A stretch of 64,000 nucleotides of DNA from an uncultured Clostridia bacterium (lineage in GTDB: Bacteria > Bacillota > Clostridia > Oscillospirales > Ruminococcaceae), in contig CANRDI010000001.1 of assembly GCA_947629335.1 (NCBI GenBank), positions 310,001 to 374,000 of the forward strand. The letters run 5' to 3'. Below, piece by piece: positions 59,827-64,000 of this stretch. The notes beneath the pieces were generated by a model. It saw only the letters and a list, made by a program, of their open reading frames with translations, was not told where the DNA came from and ran no database searches. Position numbers and translations under genes: made by a program. Each line of letters starts with the position of its first letter. Position 1 is the first letter of the stretch.

Positions 59827-60798
59827 TTATTCAGTCTCCTTTATTCTTTCCAAAAGCCGCTCGAAATCTTCGAGCGTATTCATTCTTGAAAATTCATCGC
59901 GCAGTTTTGCCGCGCCGTTTATCCCTTTTACATACCATGCCGCCTGTCTGCGCGCTTCTTTTATCCCGACGACCTCGCCCTTGTCCTTAACAAGAAGCGT
60001 TATATGCCGCCGCATTATGCTTATTTTTTCGTCAAGAGTAGGTTCTTCTTTAGGCGTCTTTCCCGAAAAAAAGTCGCGTATCTGCCCGAAAAGCCACGGT
60101 CTGCCGTAAGAACCCCTTCCTATCATCACAAGGTCACAGCCTGTTTCATCATACATTCTCACGCAGTCCTCAACGCTCTGAACGTCGCCGCTTCCGATAA
60201 CGGGAATATTTACAGCGCATTTTACCGCCTTAATTATGCTTCGGTCAGATCTTCCCGAATACAGTTGTGTTTTAGTGCGCGGGTGTACGGTGACAGCCGC
60301 CGCGCCGTTCGCTTCGGCAATTTTCGCTATTTCTACGGCATTTACCGAGCTTTCGTCCCAACCGCTGCGAAATTTTATTGTAATCGGTATCTTTGTAGCC
60401 TCGACAGCCGCCCTTACTATCATTCCGAAAAGTTCGGGCGTTTTCATAAGCGCCGCTCCCGAACCGCCGTTTACAATTTTCGGCATCGGACAGCCCGCGT
60501 TTATGTCTATTATATCCGGAGAATAACTCTCTGCGATTTTCACCGCCCGCGCCATAAACTCTGGTTCTGCGCCGAAAAGCTGTACAGCGGCAGGACGTTC
60601 GGCTTCGGTCATTTTCAAAAGCTCGGCGGTTTTCCTGTCCGAATAGCACAGACCCTTTGCGCTCGCCATTTCCCCCACGCAATATGCCGCTCCAAACTCT
60701 TTCGCCATTATTCTGTACGCTCTGTCCGCGACGCTCGCCATTGGCGCAAGAGCCGCTGTTTTTTCTATTTTTACGTTTCCTATCTTAACATATTCCAC
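59827..60798 (-). CDS. dusB: tRNA-dihydrouridine synthase (DusB-type)
   Basis: FMN enzyme reducing uridine to dihydrouridine in tRNA. The N-terminal LAPMASVADRAYRIMAKEFG, catalytic Cys in INAGCPMPKIV, TVHPRTKTQLYSG, and the FMN phosphate site PVIGSGDVQS / VMIGRGSYGRPWLF are all present. The length of 323 is standard. GAGGAAC precedes the ATG. Confidence 0.95.
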   Translation of the reverse strand: MEYVKIGNVKIEKTAALAPMASVADRAYRIMAKEFGAAYCVGEMASAKGLCYSDRKTAELLKMTEAERPAAVQLFGAEPEFMARAVKIAESYSPDIIDINAGCPMPKIVNGGSGAALMKTPELFGMIVRAAVEATKIPITIKFRSGWDESSVNAVEIAKIAEANGAAAVTVHPRTKTQLYSGRSDRSIIKAVKCAVNIPVIGSGDVQSVEDCVRMYDETGCDLVMIGRGSYGRPWLFGQIRDFFSGKTPKEEPTLDEKISIMRRHITLLVKDKGEVVGIKEARRQAAWYVKGINGAAKLRDEFSRMNTLEDFERLLERIKETE

Positions 60799-60902
60799 AA
60801 ATGTTCCTCACAATGTTTCTTATTCTATGCAATTTTCATCTGAATTATTTCATTATTCATTTTCGGTTCCCGAAAGAATTTTCCTTTCGCAGCTTACAAA
60901 CT

Positions 60903-61006
60903 GCTGTTCATTATATATGAATATATGAATATTCCGACAACCGAATGCCCGCGAAAATTGCTGTTCACAATATACAATATTCCGACAGCCGAGATCCCGC
61001 GAAAAT
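60903..61006. repeat. Two imperfect direct repeats in the dusB upstream gap
   Basis: Copy 1 (60903-60957) and copy 2 (60960-61006) share TGCTGTTCA at the left, ATATTCCGACA(A/G)CCGA in the middle and CCCGCGAAAA at the right, with different AT-rich fillers. The rest of the 430-base gap is AT-rich and holds only the promoter at 61167. The short minus-strand frame across the repeats (60853-61050) merely translates them. Confidence 0.7.
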
Positions 61007-61166
61007 ACGGACTGTTTATAATAAGCGCGCAGATCTGCGGCTTTCGACAAGCGCTTTTCGGACTTTACGCTTTAGCCTGACTCAAATTTAAAAACAATAT
61101 ACTCAATTTTTCATAATTCCGCATAAAAGTATATTAACATAATTTAAACTTTTTTTCAAGAGGTTA

Positions 61167-61195
61167 TTGTTTTTTTTTGTGAAATGTGCTACAAT
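61167..61195 (+). promoter_or_regulatory. Promoter of the DUF1624 gene
   Basis: TTGTTT (61167-61172), 17 bases, TACAAT (61190-61195), then GGGGAG before the ATG at 61229. Confidence 0.6.
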
Positions 61196-61228
61196 AATAT
61201 AATGAGATAAAAATACGGGGAGAAATAT

Positions 61229-61999
61229 ATGGCTTCAGAGAAAAAAACAGGAGAAAGAGTAGGACTTCTTGACGAGCTTCGCGGTTTTGCCATTATTTGT
61301 ATGGTGGTTTATCACGCGTTGTATGACCTTAATTTTATTTTCGGCGTTAAAGTACCGGTTTTTTTTGACGATTGGTTCGATATTATACAGTCGTCTTTCG
61401 CGGGTCTGTTTATCTTTATTTCGGGAACAGTCTGCCGCTATTCACATAATAACCTCAAACGCGGCGCTCAGTGCTTTTTCTTCGGAATGATACTTACTTT
61501 CTTAATACCCTTTTTCGTCAACGGAACGGTTTATTTCGGGATTTTACATTTTCTGGGAATTTCAATGATGATCTTCGGACTTTCCGAAAAAGTCCTTGAC
61601 GTTATGCCGGCTTTGGTAGGAATTATTGTTTTCGGACTTCTGTTTGCGCTTTCTTATAACGTTATGATAGACTATAACAGCGGAACAGGCGGCTATTTCG
61701 GGATCGAGGGACTTTTTAAATGGATGCTGCCCGAAAAACTATACAGCGTAGGGGTGTTGTTCCCACTCGGATTTAACAGCAGTTCGTTCGGTTCTATGGA
61801 CTATTTCCCGCTTTTTCCGTGGCTGTTTTTGTTTCTTGCGGGGAGCTATTTCGGAATTTGGGCGAAAAACGGTTCGCTTCCGAAATTCTTCTACCGCGTA
61901 CATATAAAATGGCTTGCAGCAGTAGGACGTTATACGATTTGGATATATATGCTCCACCAGCCCATCGTTTATCTCATTTTTTCTCTTATTTTCCGATAA
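61229..61999 (+). CDS. DUF1624/HGSNAT-type membrane acyltransferase-like protein
   Basis: Integral membrane protein of the DUF1624 (heparan-alpha-glucosaminide N-acetyltransferase-like) family. The signature LDELRGFAIICMVVYHALYDLNF has the conserved His of the family (MVVYH), and FISGTVCRYS follows. The product has about seven TM helices and is 256 residues, the short bacterial form. It may acetylate an envelope sugar or lipid; this is inferred from the family. GGGGAG supports the ATG. Confidence 0.85.
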   Translation: MASEKKTGERVGLLDELRGFAIICMVVYHALYDLNFIFGVKVPVFFDDWFDIIQSSFAGLFIFISGTVCRYSHNNLKRGAQCFFFGMILTFLIPFFVNGTVYFGILHFLGISMMIFGLSEKVLDVMPALVGIIVFGLLFALSYNVMIDYNSGTGGYFGIEGLFKWMLPEKLYSVGVLFPLGFNSSSFGSMDYFPLFPWLFLFLAGSYFGIWAKNGSLPKFFYRVHIKWLAAVGRYTIWIYMLHQPIVYLIFSLIFR

Positions 62000-62028
62000 T
62001 GTGAAAAAAAATCGGCATAAATTCAGAG

Positions 62029-62057
62029 TTGAAAATTTGAGAAAAATTCAGTATAAT
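62029..62057 (+). promoter_or_regulatory. Promoter of lon
   Basis: TTGAAA (62029-62034), 17 bases, TATAAT (62052-62057). A second TTGACA at 62077-62082 has no good -10. No CIRCE or clear CtsR operator is seen. Confidence 0.65.
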
Positions 62058-62110
62058 GAAAATATACAAATATGTTTTGACAATATGTTATTTCAGAAAG
62101 GATAGAATAC

Positions 62111-64000
62111 ATGAACAAAAATAATATTATGCCCGCTATCCCTCTCAGGGGACTTGTGGTATTTCCTTCAATGGTCCTTCATTTTGACGTTGGCAGAGAG
62201 CGTTCTGTCGCGGCGCTCAAAGCGGCTCTCGCAAACGACGGACTTATATTTCTCGTGTCACAGAAAAACGCGGGAGATATTGACCCCGACTCGGACGCTA
62301 TATTCAGCGTCGGCGTCGTCGCGGAAATACGCCAGCTTTTGACTACGCCCGACGGACTTACGAGAGTTCTCGTCGAAGGTCTTTATAAAGCGAAGATAGT
62401 AAATGAAATAAGCTGTGCGGAATACCTTAAATACGAAGTCGCGCGTGTAAATACAAAGACAGCTCCGCTTTCCGAAAAGGTCGAAACGGCTATGATACGC
62501 TCGCTCAGACAAACGTTTGAAGATTATGCGACGATAACGCCGAAGATGCCGCGCGAACTTTACGACAGCATTATGTCCGAAACTGACCTAACAAGGCTTT
62601 TTGACAAAGTTGTTTTTAACGTTGTTCTGAAAGTAGACGAAAAACAGCGGCTTCTTGAAACAAACAGCCTCACAAAGCGCGTGACGATGCTTATTTCCAT
62701 GCTGAAAAATGAGCTTGAAATAATGCATACGGAAATGGAAATAAACGAGCAGGTGCGCGAACAGGTCGATAAAAACCAGCGCGAATATTATCTGCGCGAA
62801 CAGCTCAGGGCAATTTCCCGCCAGCTCGGAAACGGCGACGATCCGTTGGAGGAACAGCAGGAATACATAGCGCAAATTTATTCGCTGGGACTTCCCGAAC
62901 AGTCTGAGGAAAAACTTTTAAAAGAAGTGGATAAGCTTGGAAGAATGTCAGGTTCTTCTCAGGAAGCCGCCGTTTTGCGGACATATCTCGACACAGTTCT
63001 GTCTATCCCCTTTAACAAGCGCACAAAGGATAAACTCAGTATCGAAGCCGTAAAAAAACAGCTCGATAAAGACCACTACGGAATGAAAAAAGTTAAGGAG
63101 CGTATCCTTGAAACAATTGCGGTGAGGGCGCTCGCACCCGATGTAAAGGGGCAGATAATCTGCCTTTACGGACCTCCGGGGGTTGGAAAGACCTCGATCG
63201 GCAAGTCTATAGCAAAGGCGCTCGGACGCAAATACGCGAGAATATCTCTCGGCGGCGTCAGAGATGAGGCAGAAATACGCGGTCACAGAAAAACATATGT
63301 AGGAGCAATGCCGGGGCGCATTATTGACGCGCTTAAAAGCGCTAAGACGATAAATCCCGTTATACTGCTCGACGAGATCGACAAGATGAACAGCGACTAT
63401 AAGGGCGATCCGTCTTCGGCTATGCTCGAAGTTCTTGATTCGGAACAGAACAGCGCGTTTGTCGATCACTATGTAGAAATTCCCGTTGATTTGAGCGAAG
63501 TCCTTTTTATAACAACTGCAAACGACCTCAGCACTATCCCTGCGCCGCTTCTTGACAGAATGGAAGTTATAGAGCTTTCGAGCTATACGCGCGAGGAAAA
63601 GTTCAATATTGCCAAAAAACACCTTATCCCGAAACAGCTCAAAAAAAGCGGTGAAAGCGCGAAACTGCTTAAAATAAACGACAAGGCTCTTTACTCGATA
63701 ATTGACGGTTATACAAGAGAAGCGGGCGTAAGAAAACTTGAAAGGCAGATCTCCGAAATTTGCAGAAAAGCCGCGAAAATGATAGTTACGGGTCAAAAAA
63801 CTGTAAGCGTGACCGAAAATAATCTTGAAGAATTTTTGGGTACAAGAAAATATATGCCCGAAAAGATCTCGGCAAGAGATGAAGTGGGACTTGTAAACGG
63901 TCTTGCGTGGACATCGGTTGGCGGAACTATGCTGCCGCTTGAGGTGCTTGTTCTTGACGGAACGGGAAAAACCGAGTTTACAGGCTCTCTCGGAGAGGTC
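62111..64000 (+). CDS. lon: ATP-dependent protease Lon, N-terminal 630 residues (3' end outside window)
   Basis: Homo-oligomeric AAA+ serine protease of protein quality control. The frame is open without stop to the window edge. The N-terminal LAN domain begins MPAIPLRGLVVFPSMVLHFDVGRE. A helical linker (NQREYYLREQLRAISRQLG) leads to the AAA module: Walker A GPPGVGKTS, pore motif LGGVRDEAEIRGHRKTYVGAMPG, Walker B ILLDEIDKM and sensor 2 AGVRKLERQI. The protease domain begins near VNGLAWTSVGG; the catalytic Ser-Lys dyad lies beyond the edge. GAAAGGA precedes the ATG. Confidence 0.97.
   Translation, partial: MNKNNIMPAIPLRGLVVFPSMVLHFDVGRERSVAALKAALANDGLIFLVSQKNAGDIDPDSDAIFSVGVVAEIRQLLTTPDGLTRVLVEGLYKAKIVNEISCAEYLKYEVARVNTKTAPLSEKVETAMIRSLRQTFEDYATITPKMPRELYDSIMSETDLTRLFDKVVFNVVLKVDEKQRLLETNSLTKRVTMLISMLKNELEIMHTEMEINEQVREQVDKNQREYYLREQLRAISRQLGNGDDPLEEQQEYIAQIYSLGLPEQSEEKLLKEVDKLGRMSGSSQEAAVLRTYLDTVLSIPFNKRTKDKLSIEAVKKQLDKDHYGMKKVKERILETIAVRALAPDVKGQIICLYGPPGVGKTSIGKSIAKALGRKYARISLGGVRDEAEIRGHRKTYVGAMPGRIIDALKSAKTINPVILLDEIDKMNSDYKGDPSSAMLEVLDSEQNSAFVDHYVEIPVDLSEVLFITTANDLSTIPAPLLDRMEVIELSSYTREEKFNIAKKHLIPKQLKKSGESAKLLKINDKALYSIIDGYTREAGVRKLERQISEICRKAAKMIVTGQKTVSVTENNLEEFLGTRKYMPEKISARDEVGLVNGLAWTSVGGTMLPLEVLVLDGTGKTEFTGSLGEV

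Noticed and set aside
60004-60843. Long plus-strand open frame opposite dusB
   Set aside because: Shadow of dusB, with biased Arg/Tyr/Cys composition and no motifs.
60853-61050. Minus-strand 65-residue frame with a repeated GCRNI...EQQF pattern
   Set aside because: The protein repeat is a by-product of the DNA direct repeats; no ribosome site or promoter.
62080-62111. CIRCE/CtsR heat-shock operator before lon
   Set aside because: No TTAGCACTC inverted repeat or convincing GGTCAAA direct repeats could be seen.
62948-63796. Minus-strand open frame inside lon
   Set aside because: Antisense shadow; lon is clearly coding on the other strand.

Overview
The window looks like chromosomal DNA of a spore-forming, low-to-mid GC Gram-positive anaerobe of the class Clostridia, most like an Oscillospiraceae/Ruminococcaceae-type organism. 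Evidence: spoIIGA-sigE-sigG, a SPOCS/LysM protein (SipL-like) next to spoIVA, cdaA-cdaR, the rplS-lepB-rbgA-rnhB-yraN order, a FeoA-FeoB fusion, consensus sigma-A promoters (TTGACA-17-TATAAT) and many TTG start codons. The genus assignment is inference. Both ends cut genes: uvrA on the left and lon on the right. There are no rRNA genes, insertion sequences, prophage genes or CRISPR arrays; one tRNA-Ser(TGA) is present.

Layout. 1-2.6 kb: uvrA 3' end, mscL and a damaged exported-protein gene. 3-7.7 kb: aspS, divergent from a YbhN/MprF-like flippase gene and prfC. 8-11.3 kb: a P-type ATPase homologue that has lost its catalytic residues, translationally coupled to a DUF368 (PopT-type) polyprenyl-phosphate transporter. 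11.3-13.8 kb: spoIIGA-sigE-sigG with Spo0A-like boxes upstream and an RBS-masking hairpin before sigG. 13.9-24.5 kb: minus-strand housekeeping genes (MGMT-like protein, unknown protein, clpX, clpP, tig, phosphoesterase, thrC, yraN, rnhB, rbgA, lepB, rplS with a long leader). 24.5-26.1 kb: an ASKHA/RACo-like protein lacking the ferredoxin domain, with an unknown partner. 26.2-34 kb: trmL, degV, cdaA, cdaR, an FAD dehydrogenase and tex. 34-36.5 kb: accessory pocket with three unknown small genes and a DinJ/YafQ-type toxin-antitoxin pair. 36.5-41.9 kb: PTPS-related membrane protein, tRNA-Ser, eno and corA. 42-45 kb: SipL-like protein and spoIVA. 45-50.5 kb: MATE transporter, YdbC-like protein, phosphoesterase, D-Ala-D-Ala carboxypeptidase and rlmH. 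51-60.8 kb: feoAB fusion, heterodimeric ABC exporter, orphan BtuF-like lipoprotein, DUF815 ATPase and dusB. 61-64 kb: DUF1624 membrane protein and lon.

A dispersed palindromic repeat family fills most long intergenic gaps (2.65-3.0, 31.6-31.8, 40.06-40.9, 45.1-45.25, 47.8-48.2 and 53.3-53.8 kb). Its outer modules are conserved. Its central hairpin has a different but self-complementary stem in most copies, and many copies sit where a terminator is expected. Two loci show tandem duplications of about 130 bp.

The most unusual coding observation is the pseudo-P-type-ATPase/DUF368 pair. The most informative regulatory observation is the sigG leader hairpin combined with a TTG start.
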